Shown: one piece after another, positions 1 through 7,827 of the stretch
Layout of the letters: each line of letters starts with the position of its first letter
Numbering within the stretch: position 1 is the first letter of the stretch
Source of the DNA: Lysobacter capsici
Lineage (GTDB): Bacteria; Pseudomonadota; Gammaproteobacteria; Xanthomonadales; Xanthomonadaceae
Direction of reading: 5' to 3'
Length of the DNA: 64,000 nucleotides
Assembly: GCF_018732085.1 (NCBI RefSeq)
Contig: NZ_CP076103.1
Location: forward strand, 2,852,001 to 2,916,000
Program-made: the position numbers and the translations under genes
Notes under the pieces: model-generated
The model's input: the letters and a program-made list of their open reading frames with translations, nothing else
The model's database searches: none
Told to the model about the DNA's origin: nothing

Positions 1-2
1 AT

Positions 3-167
3 CCCTTGCGGCTCAATCACCAGGGACCGCAGTCGCAGTTGTTCTTTTCCAGCGTGGCCGCTTCGGCCGGCGAGGTCTGTCTGGCCGTGCATGCGGCGAT
101 CGCGTCGTCGTCGCAAGGCTGGCGCGACCCGGCCAGCGTGCTGTGCTATCCGGCCGAGCGTTCCTAG
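3..167 (+). CDS. 3' end of an unidentified gene, cut by the window edge
   Basis: An open frame enters from the left edge and stops at TAG 165-167, giving about 54 C-terminal residues that I do not recognise. Third codon positions are mostly G or C, as in real genes of this genome. The same frame stays open after the stop with equally coding-like codon use (168 to about 374) before it runs into the 3' end of the LysR gene on the other strand. This is either the true end of the gene, or a gene broken by an in-frame nonsense codon. No function is proposed. Confidence 0.4.
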   Translation, partial: PLRLNHQGPQSQLFFSSVAASAGEVCLAVHAAIASSSQGWRDPASVLCYPAERS

Positions 168-373
168 CGCTTGCTGGCCAGCGGCAACGGCATGCTCGCG
201 CGAGGGCCGGACGCGGTGATCCAGGCGCTGGCGCAGGCGTTGAGCGGCGTGTTGCGGGTCAATGCGGTGCCGCCGCCTACGCTGGACGGCAGCGAGAAGA
301 AGTTGGTGTTGACCCTGGACAGGCGTTGGGTCGTGTGCGATTCGCTGGAGGCGATCGAACTGGACGAGAAGGC
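168..373 (+). pseudogene. Coding-like continuation after the in-frame TAG
   Basis: This is the same reading frame as the partial gene ending at 167, with high G/C at third positions up to the end of the convergent LysR gene at 374. The frame has no natural stop until 563, so it overlaps the LysR 3' end, which is unusual for an intact gene. A new start at ATG 192 is possible but has no good ribosome-binding site. I read it as a probable remnant of the upstream gene, with low certainty. Confidence 0.3.
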
Positions 374-1342
374 TCAGGCGCGCGCGCCGCGTCGCTTGCC
401 GGCGCTCGCGCGCTTGCGCGCCAAGGATGCCGCCGGCTCCAGTTCGGCCCGCAATCGCGGCGCGCGTTCGCGAATGCAGTCCCACAACCGGTTCGCCACC
501 GGCCCCTGCGGCCGATCGCTGCGCCGCGCCGCGACCAGTTCCTCGCTACCGCCCGGCAGATGACGGCCGGCGATGGACTGCAGGCGGCCGTCATCGAGCT
601 CTTGTTCGATCAGGAACCGCGGCAGGTGACCCCAACCCATGCCGTGCAGGATCACTTCCTTCTTCATCAGTTGATCGGCGACCACGCACTGGTGCGCGCC
701 TTCGATCATGAAGTAGTTGATGTCGGGCGAATGGCGCGCGGTGTCGCGCATGACGCATTGGGTGACATCGCGCATCTGCGCCGGGGTGATCGCGCGGGTG
801 ACCGGAAACGGCAGCAGGCCCGGCGCGACCACCGGCAGCAGCGGGACCGTGCACAGGTCGATCCATTCCAGGCGCGGGTCGGTCTTGTCGATGCGGTGCA
901 CGATCAGGTCGGCGTCGCCGTCGAACAGGCGCTCCCACGGGCCGGTCACCGCTTCGAAGTGCAGGTGCAGGCGGGTGCCGGGGCATTGGCTGAAGAAGGC
1001 GCTGAGCAGGGCGAGCAACTGCGGGCGCGGGCACAGGTCGCCGATCACTACCCGCAGTTCGCTTTCCTCGCCCATGGCCAGTTGCGCGGCATGGGAGCGC
1101 AGTTGTTCGGACTCGCGCAGCAGCGCCTGGGCGCGGCGATGCAGCGAGCGGCCGGCGTCGGTCGGTTGCACGCGGTAGCCGCTGCGGTCGAGCAGGCGCA
1201 GGCCGAGCTGGGTTTCCAGCCGGGCGACCGCGGCGAACACCGCCGGGTGCGAGCGGTGCAGCACGGTCGCGGCCGCCTGGAAGCCGCCGGCGCGGATCAC
1301 CGCATCGAAGCATTGCAGGTCGTGCAGGGTGAAAGCGCTCAT
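374..1342 (-). CDS. LysR-family transcriptional regulator
   Basis: This 322-residue protein has the usual LysR length. The N-terminal winged helix-turn-helix lies at about residues 5-62 (LHDLQCFDAVIRAGGFQAAA is typical), followed by an effector-binding region to about residue 300. The C-terminus is Arg/Ala-rich and low in complexity. It is divergent from the alpha/beta hydrolase gene at 1498 and is the likely regulator of that gene. A perfect inverted repeat (1354-1379) sits 11 bases upstream of its start codon, a good position for autoregulation. The ligand cannot be told from sequence; an aromatic-acid or lactone compound would fit the neighbour. Confidence 0.92.
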   Translation of the reverse strand: MSAFTLHDLQCFDAVIRAGGFQAAATVLHRSHPAVFAAVARLETQLGLRLLDRSGYRVQPTDAGRSLHRRAQALLRESEQLRSHAAQLAMGEESELRVVIGDLCPRPQLLALLSAFFSQCPGTRLHLHFEAVTGPWERLFDGDADLIVHRIDKTDPRLEWIDLCTVPLLPVVAPGLLPFPVTRAITPAQMRDVTQCVMRDTARHSPDINYFMIEGAHQCVVADQLMKKEVILHGMGWGHLPRFLIEQELDDGRLQSIAGRHLPGGSEELVAARRSDRPQGPVANRLWDCIRERAPRLRAELEPAASLARKRASAGKRRGARA

Positions 1343-1353
1343 GTCCGGTTTTC

Positions 1354-1379
1354 TTACAAAGTGTGTGCGATCTTTGTAA
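1354..1379. promoter_or_regulatory. Candidate LysR operator (inverted repeat)
   Basis: CTTTGTAA at 1372-1379 is the exact reverse complement of TTACAAAG at 1354-1361, with a 10-base spacer. The site lies in the divergent promoter region just upstream of the LysR start. LysR-type sites are short dyads of this sort with a T-N11-A core. Assignment to this regulator is inference from position. Confidence 0.5.
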
Positions 1380-1497
1380 TATCAGTTCGGCTCGGCCGCA
1401 ATCACTCTGGTCGCCACGGCAACCGCCGTTGCAGAGGCGAGCCGGCCGGCGACATCCGGCGCGGCGCTTCCAAGCACCGTATCCAGAGGCGCCGATC

Positions 1498-2295
1498 ATG
1501 AACGACCTGTCTTTTGTCACCGCCGGCGACGGCACCCGCATCGCTTATCGCATCGACGGCGCGGCCGGCCTGCCGGTGCTGATGCTGTCGAATTCGATCG
1601 GCACCGACTTGCGCATGTGGGATGGGCAGGTCGAGGCGCTGGCCCGGCATTTCCGCGTCCTGCGCTACGACACCCGCGGCCACGGCGCGTCCGGGGTTCC
1701 GCTCGGAGCCTATTCGATGGATCGCCTGGGCCGCGATGCGATCGAATTGCTCGATGCCTTGAATATCGAGCGCGTGCATTTCCTGGGCTTGTCGCTGGGC
1801 GGCTTCATCGGCCAGTGGCTCGGCGTGCATGCGCCGGAGCGGATCGACCGCCTGATCCTCAGCAACACCTCGTCCTATCTCGGCCCGGCCGGGCAATGGG
1901 ACGAACGCATCGCGTCGGTGCTGGGCGCGGCGGACATGGGCGAGACCGCGCAGATGTTCCTGGGCCATTGGTTTCCGAAGTCCATGCTCGACGCCGGGCT
2001 ACCGATCGTCGAAACCTTCCGCGCCATGCTGCTGGCGACCGATCGCCAGGGGCTGGCCGGTTCGTACGCGGCGGTGCGCGACGCCGACCTGCGCCGCACG
2101 ATCGCGCTGATCGATCGCCCCACGCTGGTGATCGCCGGCCAATACGACACCGTGACCGCGGCCAGTCACAGCGACGCGATCGCGGCGACGGTGCCGGGCG
2201 CGAAACTTCTGGTGCTGCCGGCGGTGCATCTGGGCAATATCGAGTTCCCGGAGGAGTTCGCCGCCGCGGTGCTGGAGTTTCTGGGCGCGGCTTGA
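1498..2295 (+). CDS. Alpha/beta hydrolase, 3-oxoadipate enol-lactonase (PcaD)-like
   Basis: The 265-residue protein matches the PcaD-type alpha/beta hydrolases in length and pattern. The nucleophile is Ser99 in GLSLGG, the acid is Asp217 in GQYDTVT and the base is His244. PcaD hydrolyses the enol-lactone of beta-ketoadipate in protocatechuate/catechol breakdown. I chose ATG 1498 because an AGAGG Shine-Dalgarno lies just upstream; the frame is open to 1363 but nothing there looks conserved. No other pca genes are in the window, so the true substrate may be a different ester or lactone. It is transcribed divergently from the LysR gene. Confidence 0.85.
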   Translation: MNDLSFVTAGDGTRIAYRIDGAAGLPVLMLSNSIGTDLRMWDGQVEALARHFRVLRYDTRGHGASGVPLGAYSMDRLGRDAIELLDALNIERVHFLGLSLGGFIGQWLGVHAPERIDRLILSNTSSYLGPAGQWDERIASVLGAADMGETAQMFLGHWFPKSMLDAGLPIVETFRAMLLATDRQGLAGSYAAVRDADLRRTIALIDRPTLVIAGQYDTVTAASHSDAIAATVPGAKLLVLPAVHLGNIEFPEEFAAAVLEFLGAA

Positions 2296-2438
2296 GCGAT
2301 GCGGCGTTGTCGGCAGCATCGTCAGGTGCGAGGCATGCGGTGCCCGACGAACGATGCAGTGGGAACGAGCGCGTTCGCGATTGCGCTTTGCGCTTGCATC
2401 GGCAAGAGAGCGGCTAAACGCAACGAAGGCGAGCGACG

Positions 2439-3065
2439 TCACGTCGTCGTCCGGCTCCCGCTCACCGCATCGAAAATGGATGACGCGGCCCAGCGTCCGG
2501 GGCCGTTGTTCGCCTTGCCCGGCGTGGCCGCTGCGTTGCTCGGCACCTGCGGCGGAAACCACAGCACCCGGTTGAGCCAGCCGCTGAGGAAACGGCGCAG
2601 CACCGGGTGAGTTCCGGCGAGGTTGCGGTAGTAGTCGATCCGGCCCTGGCGATAGCGCACGTACAGCGCGGCCTGATCGGCGCGTTGCAGCGCGCCGAGG
2701 GTCTGCGGACCGAAGCGACCGTCAGCGGTCAGTGGCGGGCCGAGCAACTGCTGCAACAGCGCGATCGCGTGGAAGCCGGCGTTGACGGAGAAGTCGAACA
2801 CGATCTCGGCCAGGAACTGCAGTTCGATCGCGTCGCCGTCGATCGGATCCCAGTAGATCTTGCGGTAGATCGCCCCGGCCTGCGCGGCGTCGAGCGCGCG
2901 CAGGTTGGCCAGGGTCGGCGCCACGCCGAGCAGGGGATGCGCGTAGTGCTGGAAGGTGCTCAGGGTGATGCCCAGATTGGTCGCGCCGCCGGGATCGGCC
3001 GGGTCGTCGACCCAGCCGCCTTCGAACTTGAGCAGTTGCGGGAGATACAGGTCGAAATTCGCCAT
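2439..3065 (-). CDS. GH108-family N-acetylmuramidase (endolysin-like)
   Basis: The 208-residue protein starts with the GH108 lysozyme signature, including the Glu15-Gly-Gly motif expected to hold the catalytic acid and a DPADPGGATNLGIT stretch. The central part (about residues 35-115) completes the hydrolase fold. Residues about 120-180 resemble the peptidoglycan-binding type 3 domain found after it in this family. The start at 3065 is preceded by GGAG at suitable spacing. There is no signal peptide. These enzymes cut the glycan strands of murein and usually occur in phage lysis or secretion-linked settings, but no phage genes are visible here. Its C-terminal tail (about 25 residues) is Ala/Ser/Thr-rich. 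Confidence 0.85.
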   Translation of the reverse strand: MANFDLYLPQLLKFEGGWVDDPADPGGATNLGITLSTFQHYAHPLLGVAPTLANLRALDAAQAGAIYRKIYWDPIDGDAIELQFLAEIVFDFSVNAGFHAIALLQQLLGPPLTADGRFGPQTLGALQRADQAALYVRYRQGRIDYYRNLAGTHPVLRRFLSGWLNRVLWFPPQVPSNAAATPGKANNGPGRWAASSIFDAVSGSRTTT

Positions 3066-3433
3066 CCGTCGGGCTCCATCGGCAAGGAAGGTGATGGCTG
3101 CGGCGCGCGAAGCGGTCGCGCGGCTGCCGATGCGCGGCGCGCATACGGGTATCAACGCCGTGGCTGTGGGCGTGTGAGTGCGGATGTGGGCGGTTGCCGA
3201 GCGGCGCATGTCGGCCAGGAGGACGGGGATGCCGGCGCAGGAAGGCCGCGGCGGCCCGCGCAACGCGCCGTCACGGCCGCGGCCCGCCGTCGCTCGCGCA
3301 GCGGATTACGCCCCGCGCCGGCCCGGGCCGCGGCCGCGCCGGCCGCATCCGGCAAACCCCATTCGCATCCCGCCGCGGCCGATCTTGTTATCGTGTCCGC
3401 CCCCGCGAACCTGCAACAGGACCCCTTCGAGCA
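3066..3433. other. Intergenic stretch between the muramidase and rarA
   Basis: This region lies between divergent genes and should contain both promoters. I see no conserved ORF, no clear dyad and no repeat-family member. Open frames across it are extensions of rarA or of the muramidase with no coding support. Confidence 0.4.
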
Positions 3434-4801
3434 GTGGCCCGCCGCACCACCCCGACCGCCGCCGACCGCCCCGACCTGCTCAGTGTCGATCGCGACGGCC
3501 TGCGTCCGCTGGCCGAGCGCATGCGCCCGCGCACCCTGGACGAAATGGTCGGCCAGCGCCGCTTGCTCGCGCCGGGCTCGGCCTTGCGCCGCGCGGTCGA
3601 GTCGGGACGCGTGCATTCGATGATCCTGTGGGGCCCGCCGGGCTGCGGCAAGACCACCCTGGCGCTGCTGCTGGCGCATTACTCCGACGCCGAGTTCAAG
3701 GCGATCTCGGCGGTGCTGTCGGGTTTGCCGGAGGTGCGCCAGGTGCTGGCCGAGGCCGCGCACCGCTTCGCCGACGGCCGCCGCACGGTGCTGTTCGTCG
3801 ACGAGGTCCACCGATTCAACAAGACCCAGCAGGACGCGTTCCTGCCGCATATCGAACGCGGCACCATCGTTTTCGTCGGCGCGACCACCGAGAACCCTTC
3901 GTTCGAACTCAATTCGGCGCTGCTGTCGCGCTGCCGCGTGCACGTGATGGAGGCGGTGTCGCCCGACGACATCGCCCAGACCTTGCGGCGTGCGTTGCAG
4001 GACCCCACGCGCGGCCTGGGCGAGCAGACGATCCGGGTCGAGGACGAGTTGCTGATGCAGATCGCCACCGCCGCCGACGGCGACGTGCGACGCGCGCTGA
4101 CCCTGCTGGAAATCGCCGCCGAACTGGCCGCCGACGAAGACGGCGCAATCACCGCGAACACGCTGGCGCAAGTCCTGGCCGACCGCACCCGCCGCTTCGA
4201 CAAGGGCGGCGAGCAGTTCTACGACCAGATCTCGGCGTTGCACAAGTCGGTGCGCAGTTCCAATCCGGACGCGGCGCTGTACTGGTTCGCGCGCATGCTC
4301 GACGGCGGCTGCGACCCGCATTACCTGGCGCGGCGCCTGACCCGGATGGCGGTCGAGGACATCGGCCTGGCCGATCCGCGTGCCTTGCAGATGTCGGTGG
4401 ACGCCTGGGACACCTACGACCGGCTGGGCAGCCCCGAGGGCGATCTGGCCCTGGCCCAGGTGGTGATCTACTTGGCGAGCACGGCCAAATCCAATGCCGC
4501 GTATGCCGCGTTCAACGCGGCCAAGCGCGACGTGGTCGAGCACGGCACCCAGGACGTCCCGCTGCACCTGCGCAATGCGCCGACCAAGCTGATGAAGCAG
4601 TTGGGGTATTCGAAGGGCTATCAGTACGACCACGATGCCGAGGGCGGCATCGCCCTGGATCAGACCGGTTTTCCCGATGCGATGGGCGAGCGGGTGTATT
4701 ACCAGCCGGTCGAGCGCGGGCTGGAGATCAAGCTGCGCGAGAAGCTGAGCCGGTTGCGGGCGCAGCGCGAGCAGGCGCGGGGTGAGGGCGACGACGAATG
4801 A
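3434..4801 (+). CDS. rarA: Replication-associated recombination protein A (AAA+ ATPase)
   Basis: The 455-residue protein corresponds to RarA/MgsA, an AAA+ ATPase of the clamp-loader group that acts at stalled replication forks. The P-loop GPPGCGKT is at about residues 67-74, the Walker B DEVH at about 123-126 and a sensor-1 region with TTENPSF follows. The C-terminal part carries the family-specific motifs VEDIGLADP and LRNAPTKLMK. GTG 3434 was chosen because it gives the usual family length and starts just before the conserved MRPRTLDEMVGQ block; the frame upstream is open but unlike RarA. In many relatives rarA follows lolA, which is absent here. Confidence 0.95.
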   Translation: MARRTTPTAADRPDLLSVDRDGLRPLAERMRPRTLDEMVGQRRLLAPGSALRRAVESGRVHSMILWGPPGCGKTTLALLLAHYSDAEFKAISAVLSGLPEVRQVLAEAAHRFADGRRTVLFVDEVHRFNKTQQDAFLPHIERGTIVFVGATTENPSFELNSALLSRCRVHVMEAVSPDDIAQTLRRALQDPTRGLGEQTIRVEDELLMQIATAADGDVRRALTLLEIAAELAADEDGAITANTLAQVLADRTRRFDKGGEQFYDQISALHKSVRSSNPDAALYWFARMLDGGCDPHYLARRLTRMAVEDIGLADPRALQMSVDAWDTYDRLGSPEGDLALAQVVIYLASTAKSNAAYAAFNAAKRDVVEHGTQDVPLHLRNAPTKLMKQLGYSKGYQYDHDAEGGIALDQTGFPDAMGERVYYQPVERGLEIKLREKLSRLRAQREQARGEGDDE

Positions 4802-4830
4802 ATTCGCAAGCGCAGCGTAGCCGCGAGGTC

Positions 4831-4930
4831 TTTTGTGGGAGGGGCTTCAGCCCCGATGCTTTTCGCTCAGGAGTGGTGCACCCAGGCAATCTGAGCGAAA
4901 AGCATCGGGGCTGAAGCCCCTCCCACAAAA
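4831..4930. repeat. Perfect 40-bp inverted repeat (REP-like element)
   Basis: Arms 4831-4870 and 4891-4930 are perfect reverse complements over 40 bases around a 20-base loop. The conserved core is GTGGGAGGGGCTTCAGCCCC. The flank GCGAGGTCTTTTGTGGGAGG recurs, inverted, in a degenerate copy near 60,173. It follows rarA and could act as a transcription-terminating hairpin, but it looks like a dispersed element rather than a dedicated terminator. Confidence 0.85.
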
Positions 4931-4969
4931 TATTTCGGACTTGCGACGCTGTTTGTATTGACGCTGCAT

Positions 4970-5011
4970 CGTCGATGTCGATGTCGATGTTGTTGTTGTT
5001 GTTGTTGTTGC
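4970..5011. repeat. Hexamer (TCGATG) then GTT microsatellite
   Basis: Three TCGATG units are followed by seven TTG triplets, ending about 57 bases before the fluC start. In the fluC frame these would read Met-Ser repeats followed by a leucine run from ATG 4975. Changes in triplet number would not alter the frame. Confidence 0.7.
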
Positions 5012-5067
5012 CGTTGCTTGCACCACCGCCTGCACCGGCGCCATTCGAGCACCCAGGGAGCCACCGG

Positions 5068-5466
5068 ATGACCCGCACCGCCTTGCTGCAATTGCTTGCC
5101 GTCGGCCTGGGTGGCGCGTTCGGCGCGATGCTGCGCCACGGCGCCAATGCGCTGCTGCCGCGCGCGTCGGCGCCGTGGCCGGCGTTGTCGACCCTGTGCG
5201 TCAACGTGGTCGGCTGCCTGTGCGCGGGTTTGCTCTTGGTCTGGCTCGGTCAGCGCGACGATGCGGATTTCTGGCGCGCGCTGTTGCTGACCGGCGTGCT
5301 CGGCGGCCTGACCACGTTCTCGGCGTTCGGCGTGGACCTGCTCGCGCTGCTGCGCGCGGCGCGCTACGACTGGCTGGCGCTGACGATCGCGGCGCATGTC
5401 GGCCTGGGCCTGCTGGCGATCGTGATCGGCTGGCGGGTCGGGCAATCGCTGTGGCCGAAGCTGTGA
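5068..5466 (+). CDS. fluC: Fluoride ion channel FluC (CrcB)
   Basis: The 132-residue membrane protein has four hydrophobic segments and the family motif GGLTTFSAFG at about residues 77-86, together with the GGAFGAMLRH motif near the N-terminus (about residues 15-24). FluC/CrcB works as a dimer in the inner membrane and lets fluoride leave the cell. ATG 5068 has a GGGAG ribosome-binding site. An in-frame ATG at 4975 inside a triplet repeat would add 31 residues rich in Leu and Pro and is unlikely to be used. I found no fluoride riboswitch upstream. Confidence 0.93.
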   Translation: MTRTALLQLLAVGLGGAFGAMLRHGANALLPRASAPWPALSTLCVNVVGCLCAGLLLVWLGQRDDADFWRALLLTGVLGGLTTFSAFGVDLLALLRAARYDWLALTIAAHVGLGLLAIVIGWRVGQSLWPKL

Positions 5467-5541
5467 GGGCGGCAGCCGGCGTCCGCGATCGATGAACTGG
5501 CCGGCGGCCGTTGCATCCGCGCGCGCCGCCGCGAGCCGTGC

Positions 5542-5919
5542 TTACTCCAGCGTCGGATTCGGCCGCACCCGGGTCATCCGCAGCACCTCGTCGCTGGGCG
5601 CCTGCGACTTGTTGGCCAGCACCTGCTGCAGCGATTCGACCTCGGCCCAGACCATATGCTGCAAGGCCTGCAGCAAGGTGGTGCCGGCGTCCGACAGGGA
5701 CAGCCGGCCGTCCTGGCTCAGGGCCAGCCCGTCCTCGATCAGCGCATGTTTCATATGGCTGGTTTCCGGCTGCACCCCGCGCTGCAGTCCCACCAGCACG
5801 CTCAACAGAGCGTGTTCCCGCAATGACACCTTGAACAAAGCCTGTTCCCCTCTCGCATAAAGGGCACACAGGTCTTTTGTGTGCCGCAAATCACGATATG
5901 GGAGCCGATGTGATGACAC
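5542..5919 (-). CDS. Hypothetical protein, winged-helix-like
   Basis: The reading frame gives up to 125 residues from GTG 5919. The part from about residue 32 onward has normal codon use, while the first 30 codons do not, so the real start may be the GTG near 5829 or ATG 5754. The segment ending in DGRLSLSDAGTTLL resembles the recognition-helix and wing region of MarR/PadR-like DNA-binding proteins, but the match is too short to name a family. No signal peptide or membrane segment is visible. Confidence 0.55.
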   Translation of the reverse strand: MSSHRLPYRDLRHTKDLCALYARGEQALFKVSLREHALLSVLVGLQRGVQPETSHMKHALIEDGLALSQDGRLSLSDAGTTLLQALQHMVWAEVESLQQVLANKSQAPSDEVLRMTRVRPNPTLE

Positions 5920-6127
5920 CTTTGACAGGCGTCAATGCACGCGAAAGTGGCTTTTTATGAGTGCCTGGGCCACGCCGACGATGCTATGCGCCGGCCTTGC
6001 CGATGCCGCCGGGTCGGGGCGGCATGTCTTCCTGGCGTTGTAACTGTCACCTTGATCGCGCATCTTCGCCGCACCCGCCCCGGCGGCGGGACCTCGCCCC
6101 GGCTTAGCCACCAGGAACTGGAACACC

Positions 6128-6883
6128 ATGCTGATTTACGACCGCGTCGTACCGTTGAACCGCCACACCCATCGCCGCCTGCGCCTGCGCACGGCCACGC
6201 ACAATGCCCGTTTCGCCGCCCAGCTCAATTCGGTGCCGCTGACCACGGTCGAGTTCCCGCACGCCGCGTCCGAGTACACGATCGTGTTCGCGCGCCTGGA
6301 GAACGGCGATTTTCTGCCGGCGGTGGTGGTCGGCCTGCGCAACCAGCACAACCTGTATGTCGATGAGAATTCGCGCTGGAAGCGCGGCTACGTGCCGGCG
6401 TTCCTGCGCCAATACCCGTTCATGCTGGCCGAGGACCGCGACAGCGGCACGCTGACGGTCTGCGTGGACATGGCCTACGACGGCCTGTCGGAAGAGGACG
6501 GCGACCTGCTGTTCAAGGAAGACGGCGAAGACAGCGAGAACCTCGCACGGGCGATGGGTTTCCTGTCCGACTTCCACAGCGAGTTCAAGCGCACCGCGGC
6601 GTTCACCGCGCGCCTGAAGGAACTGGACTTGCTGGAGCAGCGCGTGATCCGTTTCGGCGGGGAAGGCCAGCAGCGCGAACTCGGCGGCGTCTATGTGGTT
6701 TCCGAAGAGCGCCTGCTCAAGCTCGGCGACGCGGTGATTCCGGACCTGTTGCGCACCGGTGCGCTCGGCTTGATCTACACGCACCTGGTGTCGATGCAGA
6801 ACCTCGAGCGTTTGTCGGTGCTCGAGCAGGAAGATGCGGCGAAGGCTGCGGCCGCGCCGAGCGCAAGCGGCTCGGCGAACTAG
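6128..6883 (+). CDS. SapC-like protein
   Basis: The 251-residue cytosolic-looking protein resembles the SapC family (first named next to S-layer genes in Campylobacter). It shows the family-like pattern VPLTTVEFPHAASEYTIVFA near residues 36-55 and a Trp-Lys-Arg-Gly-Tyr-Val-Pro-Ala-Phe-Leu-Arg-Gln-Tyr-Pro-Phe motif near 83-97. There is no signal peptide. In gammaproteobacteria the family often neighbours TonB-linked or 2-OG oxygenase genes; its biochemical role is not established. The C-terminus is an Ala/Ser tail. It stands alone and is followed by a palindromic element. Confidence 0.85.
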   Translation: MLIYDRVVPLNRHTHRRLRLRTATHNARFAAQLNSVPLTTVEFPHAASEYTIVFARLENGDFLPAVVVGLRNQHNLYVDENSRWKRGYVPAFLRQYPFMLAEDRDSGTLTVCVDMAYDGLSEEDGDLLFKEDGEDSENLARAMGFLSDFHSEFKRTAAFTARLKELDLLEQRVIRFGGEGQQRELGGVYVVSEERLLKLGDAVIPDLLRTGALGLIYTHLVSMQNLERLSVLEQEDAAKAAAAPSASGSAN

Positions 6884-6907
6884 CCGCGCCGCTTTTGCCG
6901 TTGCCGT

Positions 6908-7037
6908 TCCCCCCTTTGTAAAAGGGGGGCGAGGGGGATTTGCTTTTGCTTTGAGGCAACGCCAGCCGAACGAGCAAGATCAAAAGCAAATCCCCCGCAT
7001 CCGCTGCACGGATGCCGCCCCCTTTTTCAAAGGGGGC
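6908..7037. repeat. Palindromic element, CCCCCTTT/GGGGGATTTGCTTTTG family, copy 1
   Basis: The outer arms are a CCCCCCTTTGTAAAAGGGGGG hairpin on the left and a CCCCCTTTTTCAAAGGGGG hairpin on the right. The inner arms GGGGGATTTGCTTTTG and AAAAGCAAATCCCCC are inverted. A second copy with the same order of parts lies at 15,507-15,650. There are no coding features, so it is probably a dispersed non-autonomous element. Confidence 0.75.
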
Positions 7038-7697
7038 ACCAGCCCGCCACTGCCGCGGAATTCGCGGTCAGTCTCGATCTGGAAAGACAGCTGGCCGGCT
7101 GGAGAGGCAGCCGGCCGGCGTGGGCGATATACCCGACCGCCTTTCGACGCATCCACGGCGCGAACCCAGCACGCCCGGTACACCGATGCGGCTGGTTTCG
7201 GTACCCGAACACGTCGCCAACGACAGCCTTGCGCACATGCCACTGCCACAAATCGGTAATGCCGAATTCGCCGTGCGCATCGACGCTGTTGCAAGTGGCA
7301 CGGCGACACATTCCAAGCCGATCGATGCGATGGTCATGCACAGTTGCGTTGCGGATCGTTTGTCGCGAAGTCGGACGCCGCGTTTCGCCGCGAGCGATCG
7401 CCAGCGACGGATCATTCCGATCGCATCGGCCGATGATGTTGCGTATCCGCAACATCAATCGATCAAGCTCGGCACGCGCGCGCAATCACGCCGCGGATAA
7501 AACACCACGAAACCCGAGCAAACGAACGAATCGACAGCGTTCGCGAGAGTCCGCGAAAACAAATGTATCGAACCTGCAACTACAACGCGCAACATTTCTC
7601 ACCTGTGTGATACCGCTCATCTCGCAATGAGATGGCAGGTGATCCAGTGCGTAATTCGCTGGTCACCGCAGCAACTTGTGACATTCGGCCTCGATCA
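7038..7697. other. Long intergenic leader upstream of the secretion block
   Basis: About 660 bases have lower G/C than the flanking genes and open frames on both strands whose codon use is not gene-like. I see no family member here. It lies upstream of the two-partner-secretion operon and may hold regulatory sequence. Confidence 0.4.
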
Positions 7698-7736
7698 TTG
7701 ACAGCCACATGACCAAGTTTATGTGCCTTGTCATGT
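7698..7736 (+). promoter_or_regulatory. Candidate promoter and operator of the secretion operon
   Basis: A consensus -35 hexamer TTGACA lies at 7698-7703, with a weak -10-like ATGTGC at 7721-7726 after 17 bases. Overlapping the spacer is a near-perfect inverted repeat, ACATGACCAAG (7707-7717) against CTTGTCATGT (7727-7736), which could bind a dimeric regulator. It ends about 90 bases upstream of the TpsB start codon. Confidence 0.35.
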
Positions 7737-7827
7737 AGCAGTTCCAACACCGTCACATAGCGAACCTACCTTTGCGCGGTCTGCCGACCGGTACTCGGGA
7801 CGGCGCAACAGGGATGGTTTCGGCTCG

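Noticed and set aside
3152..4633. 493-residue minus-strand open frame opposite rarA
   Set aside because: No family features and codon bias follows the rarA frame.
4930..5067. Fluoride riboswitch upstream of fluC
   Set aside because: The expected conserved aptamer pattern is not visible; the region is a REP-like palindrome and a microsatellite.
7012..7500. Open frames on both strands in the gap before tpsB
   Set aside because: They overlap each other and a palindromic element, have weak codon bias and no ribosome-binding site.
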